A stretch of 64,000 bases of DNA from contig JAXGRA010000004.1 in assembly GCA_040766135.1 (NCBI GenBank), forward strand, positions 1-64,000. Reading direction: 5' to 3'. Below are positions 25,782-34,301 of the stretch, piece after piece (the stretch's first letter is position 1; each line of letters begins with the position of its first letter). The notes beneath the pieces were generated by a model. That model was not told the origin of the DNA. It saw only the letters and a list, made by a program, of their open reading frames with translations, and did no database searches. The stretch comes from JAGVSV01 sp040766135. GTDB taxonomy: Bacteria > Bacillota > Clostridia > Christensenellales > Aristaeellaceae. The position numbers were made by a program, and so were the translations under genes.

Positions 25782-26783
25782 ATGAACCGTTCTCTTCGCG
25801 CTGTGTGCATCGCATGCTTTTTGCTTCTGGTCTTGCTTATCCCGCTGGCCATACCCTCTGGTGCTCTATTAGAAGATCACAAAACACGCCTGTTGGAAGA
25901 AAAGTGGGAAAGAGAAGAAACTGGCAGTATGCTGTTGGACCTGCTATTTCCCCGTGCGCATGCAGAAACACTGCCCGAAAATGCAAAGCCTCTGCCTATT
26001 GATTTTTCTCCTGGGTACATGCCGGATCCCGGTAAGTACACGGCCGATGGTTATAGCGATGACAGCATCCAGGTGACGCTGGAAACACGTGAACAGGATG
26101 GCGTGACATGGCGCATTGTGGATGTAGTGATTACACATCCCTCGCAGTTGCGCACCGTGACTTCCAAGCGTGATGCACGCATTTCAGATATGGCCGCCAA
26201 ACAGCATGCAATCGTGGCTATCAACGGCGACTATTATGTGAATGACCCGGACAAGAAAACATTTGAATATCGTATGGGCGAGAAGCTGCGACATGCGCGC
26301 AACCCCAAGAAAGACCTGATGATTATTGATGAAAACGCTGACTTTCATTTGTTCGTAGGCGGCTTTATACTGGATGATGTCAAGGCATGGCAGGAAACGA
26401 GTGGCCATCAGATCATCAATGCCTTTACCTTTGGCCCAGCCTTGGTCAAGGATGGCGAGTTGCTGACCACCGACACCAAGTACAGTTATAACCCCAAGGG
26501 GCCCGAACCGCGCATGGCCATTGGACAGATGGGTGCGTTGCACTACGTGCTGGTACTGGCAGAGGGACGCCCCAGCCCTTCTCCCGGCGTTACGCACCAG
26601 GAGCTGGCGGATTTTATGTATGATATCGGCTGTTGGCAGGCCTACAATCTGGACGGCGGCAATTCCGCCACGCTGGTGTTTGGTGATGGCTACTATCAGA
26701 CCAGCCGCAGCCGCAATAATGAACGTTCGCAAAGCGATGCCATATACTTTGCCACGCTGATGGATTTGGGGCTGGGGAACTAA
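25782..26783 (+). CDS. Exported NAGPA-domain phosphodiester glycosidase-like protein
   Basis: A 333-residue protein with a signal or anchor (about 6-24) and a phosphodiester glycosidase (NAGPA/DUF2233) domain. Landmarks are AIVAINGDYYVN (about 145), FGPALVKDG (about 220), RMAIGQ and NLDGGNSATL (about 285). Bacterial members are often called exopolysaccharide biosynthesis proteins and may trim GlcNAc-phosphodiester linkages in wall polymers. Its place beside a GtrA-type transferase and VanW proteins supports an envelope role. Strong GGGAGG upstream. Confidence 0.87.
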   Translation: MNRSLRAVCIACFLLLVLLIPLAIPSGALLEDHKTRLLEEKWEREETGSMLLDLLFPRAHAETLPENAKPLPIDFSPGYMPDPGKYTADGYSDDSIQVTLETREQDGVTWRIVDVVITHPSQLRTVTSKRDARISDMAAKQHAIVAINGDYYVNDPDKKTFEYRMGEKLRHARNPKKDLMIIDENADFHLFVGGFILDDVKAWQETSGHQIINAFTFGPALVKDGELLTTDTKYSYNPKGPEPRMAIGQMGALHYVLVLAEGRPSPSPGVTHQELADFMYDIGCWQAYNLDGGNSATLVFGDGYYQTSRSRNNERSQSDAIYFATLMDLGLGN

Positions 26784-26785
26784 GT

Positions 26786-27730
26786 ATGTTTGAAGATGCC
26801 GCAACGCTGACAGTATGGTGGCAGACCATCTACATCTATGGCTTGTTTATCGCCCTGGGGTTAATTGCGGGTGCTGTCCTTCTATTGTGGCGGGCGCGCA
26901 AACAACCACAGACGATGGATGCAGCCCTGCTGGCCCTTCCGCTGGTTACTGTGATGGGCCTGGCCGGCGCAAGGTTGCTGTTTGCAGTAAGCGACAGCAC
27001 CTTCCGCGGGGTGTTTTCCCTGTCCAATCTGATGGCTTTTCATACCGGCGGCTATGCAATGTATGGTGCGCTGCTGGGCATGGCGCTGGGGCTGTGGATC
27101 GCTGCGCGCCTGACCAGGCAAATGGCAGCGCCATTGTTTGACCTGGCAGCACCTTCATGGATGTTGTTTGTAGGTTTTGCGCGCTTGGGTGAAGGGTATA
27201 CAGCCATTGGCACAGGACGGCCGGTACTGACCGATGCTTTGCGCAACACTGTGCTAACGGTGCAGGATGAATATGGCGATTACCTGCGCACCTATGCGTT
27301 GGAAGCGGTGGTTGCGTTTGCGCTGTTCATTGCCTTGCTTATATGGATGCGCAAGCCGCGCCGCGCCGGATACACGGCGCTCATCGGCGCGCTGTGGTAT
27401 GGCGTCACCCAGACATTGATGGAGAGCCTGCGCAATGACCGCCATCTGGACTTTGGCTTTGTGGGTTTGCAGCATGTGCTGTCCGCCGTGCTGTTTGGTG
27501 CGGTGCTGATCTTTGCCGCTGTGCGCTGGCTGCGTGCAGGACGCCCGCGGCCGCTGGGTATTGTGGCCCTGGTTTCGCTGCCCATTTTGGTGGTCGCAGT
27601 TATTGCGTTGGAGTTTGCCATTGACCGCACCGACTGGAACAAGCTGCTGTGCTATGTAGTGTATGCTGTACTGCTGTGCTGGCCTTTATATATTACACAC
27701 AAGCTGCTGGCCTTTGAGGAGGTTGTATGA
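26786..27730 (+). CDS. Divergent prolipoprotein diacylglyceryl transferase-like membrane protein
   Basis: A 314-residue protein with about seven or eight membrane helices, in the Lgt fold family. IYIYGLFIALG and HTGGYAMYGALLG match Lgt helices 1 and 3. However, where Lgt has its signature (GRxGNFxNxE), this protein has ARLGEGYTAIGTG: the Arg and one Gly remain but both Asn and the Glu are gone. It may therefore not be a standard lipoprotein-modifying enzyme. It begins two bases after the NAGPA gene and overlaps the DUF896 gene by four bases. Confidence 0.75.
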   Translation: MFEDAATLTVWWQTIYIYGLFIALGLIAGAVLLLWRARKQPQTMDAALLALPLVTVMGLAGARLLFAVSDSTFRGVFSLSNLMAFHTGGYAMYGALLGMALGLWIAARLTRQMAAPLFDLAAPSWMLFVGFARLGEGYTAIGTGRPVLTDALRNTVLTVQDEYGDYLRTYALEAVVAFALFIALLIWMRKPRRAGYTALIGALWYGVTQTLMESLRNDRHLDFGFVGLQHVLSAVLFGAVLIFAAVRWLRAGRPRPLGIVALVSLPILVVAVIALEFAIDRTDWNKLLCYVVYAVLLCWPLYITHKLLAFEEVV

Positions 27731-27957
27731 CCAAGGAACAGATTGCCCGCATCAACGAACTGGCAAAAAAGAAACGCGAAGAAGGCCTGACCCAGGAGGA
27801 ACAAGAGGAGCAAACCTTACTGCGCGAGCAATATATAAGCGAATTTCGTGCCAACCTGAAATCGCAGCTGGATAACATCTATGTGGAGCAGGAGGATGGC
27901 ACGTACCAAAAGCTTACCCAAAAGGACGAATGTCCAAAGGAGAACTACCTGTCATGA
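27727..27957 (+). CDS. DUF896 (YnzC-like) small protein
   Basis: A 76-residue cytoplasmic protein of the DUF896 family, a Firmicutes-specific helical hairpin (IARINELAKKKREEGLTQEE, then LREQYISEFRANLKSQL). B. subtilis YnzC belongs here; the role is poorly defined. The ATG overlaps the Lgt-like stop (ATGA) with GAGGAGG upstream, and its own stop overlaps the next start, so it is embedded in the envelope operon. Confidence 0.9.
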   Translation: MTKEQIARINELAKKKREEGLTQEEQEEQTLLREQYISEFRANLKSQLDNIYVEQEDGTYQKLTQKDECPKENYLS

Positions 27958-28964
27958 AGAAAACCCTTGTTGGCGCGCTGTGCCTGGTGCTCATGTTGTC
28001 CTCTATTGGCACCGTGCAGGCCGGAAAAATGCCGGTATTGTACAATGCCATCATCACCTATGAGTATCAGTCCAGCACGACGAGCATTTATGCTGAGCCC
28101 GATCACGAAAACAGCCGCAAGCTAGGCTCCTATAAGCCGGGCACACCTATTGAGATTGTGGAAGTGCTGCCTAATTATGTGCGAATCAACTACAAGAATG
28201 GCACGGGCTATGTGCTCCGGCACCGCATTGCCGATGCCATTGCTGTAAATCCTGCCAGCACGCCGCGCTTTGGTACGGCAATGAATATCTACTATAGCAC
28301 CTTAAGCCGTGAAACATTGGTCAAGGAAGCGCCTGACGCCGACTCTGAAACGCTTATCACGCTGCAAGCTGGGACGATGCTGGGCTTTCTGGATGTGAAC
28401 GATGGCTGGGCGCGCCTTATTTTCAAGCGTCAATATGGCTATGTGGACACCCGCACGCTGGGCGAACTGGCGATGGTTGCCCCCACGCCGGAGGAAGGCA
28501 CCCAAGACACACCCATAGCAGTATATAATTCCTTTTATAACATTGCTGAAACCGAAGCCAACCTCAACCGCATCATCAACTTGAAAGTATGTGGGGAACG
28601 CATGGATCGTGTGATGCAGCCCGGCGACATACTCGATTTTAATGGCACGGTGGGCCCTTTCCGCGCCTCCTTTGGCTATATGCCTGCCCCTGGCCTGGTA
28701 GAGGGGGGATTTATCCAAACCTATGGCGGCGGTTCCTGCCAAGTATCCAGCACGCTGTATAACGTGGTGCTGCAGTTAACCGGACTAACAGTGCTGCAGC
28801 GCTCCCCGCATGGCAAAAACGGTATTTCCTACCTGCCGCACGGTGTGGATGCCTCCTCAGGGGCGCTGAATTTCCGGTTCCGCAACGACTATGATTTCCC
28901 CGTCCGCATCCAAACGCATGTGCAGGATGGTTCTTTGTACATCGCTATTTTCCGTGAGGTATAA
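27954..28964 (+). CDS. VanW family exported protein with SH3 domains (copy 1)
   Basis: A 336-residue protein: signal peptide (1-22), two bacterial SH3-like domains (about 32-78 and 110-160, each with a YAEPDxxS- or VKEAPDADS-like start), then a VanW domain (about 190-330) with the hallmark GGGSCQVSSTLYNVVL. VanW is an accessory protein of vancomycin-resistance clusters with unknown biochemistry. The ATG at 27954 overlaps the DUF896 stop. It is followed two bases later by a paralogue of equal length. Confidence 0.9.
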   Translation: MKKTLVGALCLVLMLSSIGTVQAGKMPVLYNAIITYEYQSSTTSIYAEPDHENSRKLGSYKPGTPIEIVEVLPNYVRINYKNGTGYVLRHRIADAIAVNPASTPRFGTAMNIYYSTLSRETLVKEAPDADSETLITLQAGTMLGFLDVNDGWARLIFKRQYGYVDTRTLGELAMVAPTPEEGTQDTPIAVYNSFYNIAETEANLNRIINLKVCGERMDRVMQPGDILDFNGTVGPFRASFGYMPAPGLVEGGFIQTYGGGSCQVSSTLYNVVLQLTGLTVLQRSPHGKNGISYLPHGVDASSGALNFRFRNDYDFPVRIQTHVQDGSLYIAIFREV

Positions 28965-28965
28965 C

Positions 28966-29976
28966 GTGCGTAAATTTTTCCTGCTCCTGTTGTTGATTTT
29001 TATGTCTATATTTCCTGCATGGGCGCAGGAAGAGGCTCCATACAACGCGCGCACTTCGGCAGAAGCGCCGCTGTATCAGGTAATGGACAAAAAATCTGCG
29101 CCCATTGGTTCGCTGCGTAAAAATATGAATATCGAGGTGCTGGAAGTACACCCTGATTGGTTGTTGGTGCGCGCCGATGACCGTCAGGGATACATCCGCC
29201 GCAAAAATATCCATTTGAACGATGTAACCCGTACCGATTTGGGTGCAGCGCCGTTCTATGCCGCCGTTCCTTGCACCTATTTGGCGTGGGTCAAGGGTAC
29301 GGCCCAGGTAATGGACAGCCCGAACGCCAATGCCACCGAACTAATTGCCCTGCATGATGGTGCGCGCGTGGCGCTCATTGACATTGAGGATGGCTGGGCA
29401 CGGCTGATATTCAAGCGGCAGTATGGCTATATCAACACCAACCAATTGGGCGAGCTGGAAATGATCAATGCGACACTGGAAGGCCCTAACCCCAACGGCC
29501 CTATCGCTGCGTATACATCTTTTTATCTAACCACGCAAAGCGAGATCAACATCGGCCGCATCAAAAACCTGCAGGTCTCCTGCGACAAGTTTGCCTCCAT
29601 GGAGATTGCGCCGGGCGAGACGTTTGACTTCAACCGCGACTTAGGCCCTTACCGGGCTTCAAACGGCTATTTTCCCGCCATCGTGCTGGTGGGTGGCAAG
29701 TCCGTGACAGGATACGGCGGCGGCACCTGTCAGGTGTCCAGCACCCTGTACAATGTAGTGCTGCAAATGCCGGGCATTGAAATTGTGCACCGCAGGGCGC
29801 ACGGGCCGGGGGGCATTTCCTATCTGCCGTTGGGCGCAGACGCCGCTGTGGGCACAAAGACACAAAATTTTATTTTCCGCAACCACTACCCCTTCCCAGT
29901 ACGCATTGACGGAACGGTACAGGATGGCGCACTGACGCTTGCAGTGTATCAGGTCAGAACACAATCAGGAACTTAA
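28966..29976 (+). CDS. VanW family exported protein with SH3 domains (copy 2)
   Basis: A 336-residue paralogue of the preceding gene. I chose the GTG at 28966: it lies directly after the previous stop with GAGGT upstream and gives a clean signal peptide (FFLLLLLIFMSIFPAWA). SH3-like domains (about 30-75 and 105-155) precede the VanW domain with GGGTCQVSSTLYNVVL. Thr replaces Ser in the GGGSC of copy 1. It ends the envelope operon before a hairpin. Confidence 0.9.
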   Translation: MRKFFLLLLLIFMSIFPAWAQEEAPYNARTSAEAPLYQVMDKKSAPIGSLRKNMNIEVLEVHPDWLLVRADDRQGYIRRKNIHLNDVTRTDLGAAPFYAAVPCTYLAWVKGTAQVMDSPNANATELIALHDGARVALIDIEDGWARLIFKRQYGYINTNQLGELEMINATLEGPNPNGPIAAYTSFYLTTQSEINIGRIKNLQVSCDKFASMEIAPGETFDFNRDLGPYRASNGYFPAIVLVGGKSVTGYGGGTCQVSSTLYNVVLQMPGIEIVHRRAHGPGGISYLPLGADAAVGTKTQNFIFRNHYPFPVRIDGTVQDGALTLAVYQVRTQSGT

Positions 29977-30012
29977 AACGTATTGGCAATTAGCCTCCCA
30001 TAGAAAGGCAAT

Positions 30013-30044
30013 GCGGCTGCTACCTGAAAACAGATAGCAGCCGC
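30013..30044 (+). terminator. Hairpin between convergent operons
   Basis: A perfect 10-base stem (GCGGCTGCTA with TAGCAGCCGC, 12-base loop) is followed on the plus strand by AAATTATTG. The U-tract is poor. It probably ends the VanW unit and perhaps the facing isomerase unit. Confidence 0.6.
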
Positions 30045-30069
30045 AAATTATTGTTGGTGCAAGTCTGTA

Positions 30070-30921
30070 TTATTTCTCCAGCAGCGTGCGCAGCACCTGA
30101 TAGCCAGCCTTGATGGCAGGGATGTTTTCCTCCATGCCTTCAAACTCATAGGACAGCCAGCCCTCATAGCCGCTGTTGCGCAGCACATCAATGCAGTAGG
30201 CCAAGGGTACTACGCCGTGCCCGACGATCGTGCCACGCAGATGTGCGCCGCCACGGCTGGCAAACCAACCCTCACCGGGGTTGGGTTCCCAGCTGGGCTT
30301 GTACAGGAAATCCTTGGCATGGGCATGGAAGGCATAGGGGGCAGCAATGGGCAGCGCGTGCACGGCTGGTTCGTCCGCGCACAGGAAGTTGCCCATATCC
30401 ACCAGCCAGCCATAGTTGGGATGGTTAACCGTTTGGATCAAGGTTTCCACACGGTGTGCATCCTGCAGCACATAGCCATGGTTTTCAGTGCAGGTGCGGA
30501 TGCCTTTACCCTGCGCATATTCGGCTACCTCGCGGATGGGGGCGGCGATCTTATCCACCGCTTGCCGCCAGGTCATGCCTTCTTCCAGCTTCCAGGCTGC
30601 GTCATGGCGCATAACTTTCGCGCCCAAGCGCTCAGCTATGTCCACCTTGGCTTTCACCTTGTTGACTTCCTCCGCACCGCCGCCGATGAAGTCGGCCCCC
30701 ACCGTGTAGGCGATGATGGTCAGGCCGATTTCGGCACAGTAGGCCTTGATATCGTCGGCCAGCGCCAACACATCCTGCGCGGGCTGCACATTCAGGTCCA
30801 GATCAATAAATTCAATGCCATCAAACCCGATATCCTTGGCCAGTTTACAGATGTCCCGATAGGTGGCTCTGGTTTGCTTGATATGCTTTTGAAAACTATA
30901 GCTGCTAACGCCTAATTTCAT
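30070..30921 (-). CDS. Sugar phosphate isomerase/epimerase (TIM barrel, copy 1)
   Basis: A 283-residue protein of the xylose-isomerase-like TIM-barrel family (AP endonuclease 2 fold). Candidate metal ligands are Glu in CTENHG, Asp in LVDMGN, His in HAHAKD and Glu in SYEFEG. The ATG at 30921 has GGGGAGAG upstream; an ATG 18 bases earlier overlaps the preceding stop. The gene follows a second family member and an M55 peptidase. Substrate unknown; ketose 3-epimerase or inosose-type reactions are options. Confidence 0.85.
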   Translation of the reverse strand: MKLGVSSYSFQKHIKQTRATYRDICKLAKDIGFDGIEFIDLDLNVQPAQDVLALADDIKAYCAEIGLTIIAYTVGADFIGGGAEEVNKVKAKVDIAERLGAKVMRHDAAWKLEEGMTWRQAVDKIAAPIREVAEYAQGKGIRTCTENHGYVLQDAHRVETLIQTVNHPNYGWLVDMGNFLCADEPAVHALPIAAPYAFHAHAKDFLYKPSWEPNPGEGWFASRGGAHLRGTIVGHGVVPLAYCIDVLRNSGYEGWLSYEFEGMEENIPAIKAGYQVLRTLLEK

Positions 30922-30935
30922 GATGTTCTCTCCCC

Positions 30936-31775
30936 TCAAAACAAGTCGCGCAGGAAGCCAACGGCCATTTCGATATCCTTTACAGGCTGATCCCCTACTT
31001 CGCGCTCAATGGTCAGGAAGCCCTTGTAGCCAATGTTGCGCAGCGCCTGAATATAGGCCGGGAATGGCACATCCCCTTCGCCCAGCGGCAGCTCAATGAA
31101 AGACGCATCCGTAACGATCTCGTCCATCACAATGCCGTAAATGGCTTCCGGATCTTTGTCAAACAGCTTGCGGCCATCCTTGGCATGCGTATGCACGATA
31201 TACTTTTTAAGCGTGTGCACGGCCTGCACCGGATCATCGCCCGTGACCATGACCAGATTGGCCGGATCCATGTTGACGGCCACACCGGTGGAATGCAGCG
31301 AATCCAGGAAGGTGACCAGCGTCTGGGAGGTTTCGGGCCCCGTCTCAATGGCAAAGTGAGAATTCATGCTGTCCGCATAGGCGGCCAGCTCGCCGCAGGC
31401 ATCCTGCATGATACGGTAGCGCGGGTGATTGGGATCGCTAGGCACTACACCGATGTGCGTGGTAACAATGTCTGAACCCCATTCCTTGGCTAAGTCAAGG
31501 ATACGCTTGGATTTTTCAATAAGGGCGGGGTTCTTTTCCGGGGTGCCGAAGCCGTGGCCCAGATCGCCGCACAGCGCGGAAATCACCAGGCCGCGGTCAT
31601 CCACCATGCTTTTGAATTCCTTCTTTTTTGCAGGGGTTAGATTGTCCGGCGACAGTTCGCCATAGGTTGCATAGGCCTGCAAGCCCTGTGCACCCAGCGC
31701 GCGGATGGTATCCAGCGCCTGTGGGATGGGCTGCTTTAAGGATTCTAGGATGATACCAATGGGAAATGTGCTCAT
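30936..31775 (-). CDS. Sugar phosphate isomerase/epimerase (TIM barrel, copy 2)
   Basis: A 279-residue member of the same TIM-barrel family but only distantly similar to its neighbour. Likely metal ligands are Glu in AIETGPE, Asp in NMDPAN, His in HTHAKDG and Glu in TIEREVG. It starts 22 bases after the M55 peptidase gene. Two such barrels side by side usually handle successive steps of an unusual sugar or inositol pathway, but no kinase or dehydrogenase is adjacent. Confidence 0.85.
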   Translation of the reverse strand: MSTFPIGIILESLKQPIPQALDTIRALGAQGLQAYATYGELSPDNLTPAKKKEFKSMVDDRGLVISALCGDLGHGFGTPEKNPALIEKSKRILDLAKEWGSDIVTTHIGVVPSDPNHPRYRIMQDACGELAAYADSMNSHFAIETGPETSQTLVTFLDSLHSTGVAVNMDPANLVMVTGDDPVQAVHTLKKYIVHTHAKDGRKLFDKDPEAIYGIVMDEIVTDASFIELPLGEGDVPFPAYIQALRNIGYKGFLTIEREVGDQPVKDIEMAVGFLRDLF

Positions 31776-31797
31776 GTCTTATCCTCCATATAATTTT

Positions 31798-32598
31798 TTA
31801 TAGTGCAAAATGCGCAAAGCGCAACACTTCAAAATAATCGTCGGTTTCAAAGGTTAATACACGCGGACTGGTCTTTTTAACGCCGGGATAGAAGCTAAGC
31901 TTGTGTGCACGCGCGTGCTCACGGTACATCACTTCTATGTGAAAGTGTTCAGGCATTGGGAACAAGCAGCTTTCACGCGGCTGTTGCACGGCCTGTTTGA
32001 CAGCTTCCTGAATACGCTCAACAGCTTCCGTTGGATGCAGGCTGCGGGAGGCGCCGCCCATGCCAAAGTTTACCGGCACCACCACGGTGTTGGGCGATTT
32101 TTCCTTCATCCAGGCACAGATGCCATCATCGCCGGTTACCGCATATACCGGCACACCTTCACGCGCAGCGGTCAGGGAGTTCATGTGCAGTTCGCTGGCT
32201 AACTCGCCATTGATGTGGAATTCTACCACGTTGGTGACCATGGTATGTGACAGCGGATTGCTGTCGGTGCCCGCCGCATTATGATAGCCGGTAAACACCA
32301 CACCATCAAATGTGCTGTCCAGCCCCAGCATCATGGAATAAGGATGTCCGCCCCAGCCGCGGATGATGCTAGCATATTGCGGCAGCATCAGGGGGTTGAT
32401 GTTGCGCGCAGAATCATGCGCATCCTTCACCAGCACCTGATCGTATCCTGCCTCATGTGCGCCTGCACAAGCGGCGGCCACCTCGCGTGACATTTGGTTG
32501 GCAAAATAGGCATAGTCCGGATGATTTTTTTCGGTCTCATCCCAATGCATGATGCCACAGGTGCCTTCCATATCGGCACTTAGAAACAGTTTTTTCAT
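31798..32598 (-). CDS. M55 family D-aminopeptidase (DppA-like)
   Basis: A 266-residue zinc peptidase of family M55, typified by B. subtilis DppA, which cleaves D-Ala-containing dipeptides. The N-terminal metal motif SADMEGTCG (Asp8, Glu10), KDAHDSARNI and VFTGYHNAAGT with further His ligands are present. GGGAGGT precedes the ATG. It has no signal peptide, so it acts on peptides after uptake. The adjacent ABC pair is of exporter type rather than a dipeptide importer, so the link to import is not evident. Confidence 0.88.
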   Translation of the reverse strand: MKKLFLSADMEGTCGIMHWDETEKNHPDYAYFANQMSREVAAACAGAHEAGYDQVLVKDAHDSARNINPLMLPQYASIIRGWGGHPYSMMLGLDSTFDGVVFTGYHNAAGTDSNPLSHTMVTNVVEFHINGELASELHMNSLTAAREGVPVYAVTGDDGICAWMKEKSPNTVVVPVNFGMGGASRSLHPTEAVERIQEAVKQAVQQPRESCLFPMPEHFHIEVMYREHARAHKLSFYPGVKKTSPRVLTFETDDYFEVLRFAHFAL

Positions 32599-32622
32599 GC
32601 TCTACCTCCCTAAATCTTGTTA

Positions 32623-33417
32623 TTATAATGGTAAATCCCGTCGGGAAAATCGCACACTGCCCAGCACCAGGCAAATAAGACCTACCAGCAGGAAAAACAT
32701 TGCCCCGCCCCAACCTTCTGCACGCAACAGCACCAGCCGCTCCGGCTGATACAACGTAAAGGGAGTCACATAGGACAGGTACGCAAGCATGCTATCCGCC
32801 CGCGACAACATCCATAGTACAAACGCAAGCCCAATCCATGCATGGGCTCTGCGCCGGGCGGAGAGCGCGGTATCTCGATTGGCGGAAATCATCAGCGCAA
32901 ACAGCGCAGCCCCTGCGGTCAGCGCCAACAGCCCTGTAAAGGCTGCTGCAATACCCGGCACGCTCAGCAACCCGGGATGCAACAGCAAGCCACCTAGTAC
33001 TGCGGCAGCAAAAGGCATTGCCACCACTGCTACCACGCCCAGCAGTAACGCTGCTGCTTGCGTGCATACAATGGCGCTGCGGGACTTAGGTGCGGCCAGA
33101 AAGTGCGCCATCTCGCCGGATTCCACCAAGGCTGCCATCAACTGTGCTGCTGCGGATACCGCAAACAGCAGGCACACCAATGGCAAGTAAAACCCAAGCG
33201 CAATGCTGACCAAGTGCAGCGACAGCGAGGCACTGCCCCCCACCCCAAGCGCCTTAAACAAAGGTTCAGCCTGCGAGCGCATCTGCGTTATGGCTTCCAG
33301 CGCAGGCTCGTTATACAGCAACAGGGCTGCCATTACCCCGGCCACCCCACATACTGCCGCCGCCAACACACGGGACAGCAGCCTGCGCAGGCTAAACCTT
33401 AACAGCGGCCGGATCAT
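32623..33417 (-). CDS. ABC-2-like transporter permease
   Basis: A 264-residue membrane protein with about six hydrophobic segments, alanine- and leucine-rich. The pattern fits the permease of a BcrA/NatA-type ABC exporter or regulator of envelope integrity. Its ATG overlaps the ATPase stop by four bases. The cargo cannot be inferred. Confidence 0.78.
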   Translation of the reverse strand: MIRPLLRFSLRRLLSRVLAAAVCGVAGVMAALLLYNEPALEAITQMRSQAEPLFKALGVGGSASLSLHLVSIALGFYLPLVCLLFAVSAAAQLMAALVESGEMAHFLAAPKSRSAIVCTQAAALLLGVVAVVAMPFAAAVLGGLLLHPGLLSVPGIAAAFTGLLALTAGAALFALMISANRDTALSARRRAHAWIGLAFVLWMLSRADSMLAYLSYVTPFTLYQPERLVLLRAEGWGGAMFFLLVGLICLVLGSVRFSRRDLPL

Positions 33418-34301
33418 GCCGTGTCATCCCCATAGTAGCGCAAATATGATTCCTCCGATTCCTGACGCCCTCCAATCAGATCAACCACCGTATACTTGGC
33501 CAGTGTGCGCACCAGCACCTGCGGGCTGCCCGGAATGGCAACGGTAGCCCTGTTTTGCAACACTTCAACAGCGGTCTGCCATTCCTGTGCAAAATCGCTT
33601 GCCTCCTGATTGGTGGCAAAGGTGATATGATATACCTTTTGCCGCGTGTATTCCAACGCGCGAGCAGGCTGCACCACAGCCAGCCTGCCTTTTCGGATAA
33701 TACCAATAACGTCACACATGCGCTGCACATCGCGCAGCACATGCGAGGTGATAAAGATGGTGGTACCTTTCTTTTTTTCTTCAGCCAGCACTTCCTGCAG
33801 CGGGTGGTAGGACAGCTCATCTATGCTTAATGTCGGCTCATCCAAAATAAGCACATCCGGGGCACCCATCAGCGCGCCCAACAGCGACAGCTTTTGCTGC
33901 ATGGCATCGCTCATACGCCCGCAGGGGCCCAGCGGATTGATGGCCAAGCGTTCGATCAGCTCCTGTTCTTTTCTGGGTGAGCGCGTACCGGCCAGGGCGC
34001 TTTTCATGCGGATAAACTGCTCCCCCGTCATACGGGGCGGCAACGCGGGATGGCGCGGCACATATCCCACGCGCGCCTGAATGTCCTGCCGTTCGCGAAA
34101 ACAGTCCCGTCCGCCTATCTGGCAGGTGCCGGCATCAGGCCTGATAAAGCCCATCAACAGTGCAACAGCCGTGGACTTCCCTGCGCCCTTGGGGCCCAGC
34201 AGACCAAAGGATGCGCCTTGCTCCACCTGAATGGTGCAGTCAAACAGCCCGCCGCCATCCGGGTGCGCTTTGGTTACGTTTTGAAGGTCAATCAGCGCCA
34301 T
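33414..34301 (-). CDS. ABC transporter ATP-binding protein
   Basis: A 295-residue ATPase. Walker A is GPKGAGKST (Lys for the usual Asn), Walker B VLILDEPT and the H-loop TSHVLRD. The signature motif is degenerate: MSDAMQQKL instead of LSxGMxQKL. The last 80 residues are a regulatory tail typical of drug-resistance-type ABC-2 ATPases. It overlaps the AI-2E gene by one base and the permease by four, so the three are coupled. Confidence 0.87.
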   Translation of the reverse strand: MALIDLQNVTKAHPDGGGLFDCTIQVEQGASFGLLGPKGAGKSTAVALLMGFIRPDAGTCQIGGRDCFRERQDIQARVGYVPRHPALPPRMTGEQFIRMKSALAGTRSPRKEQELIERLAINPLGPCGRMSDAMQQKLSLLGALMGAPDVLILDEPTLSIDELSYHPLQEVLAEEKKKGTTIFITSHVLRDVQRMCDVIGIIRKGRLAVVQPARALEYTRQKVYHITFATNQEASDFAQEWQTAVEVLQNRATVAIPGSPQVLVRTLAKYTVVDLIGGRQESEESYLRYYGDDTA

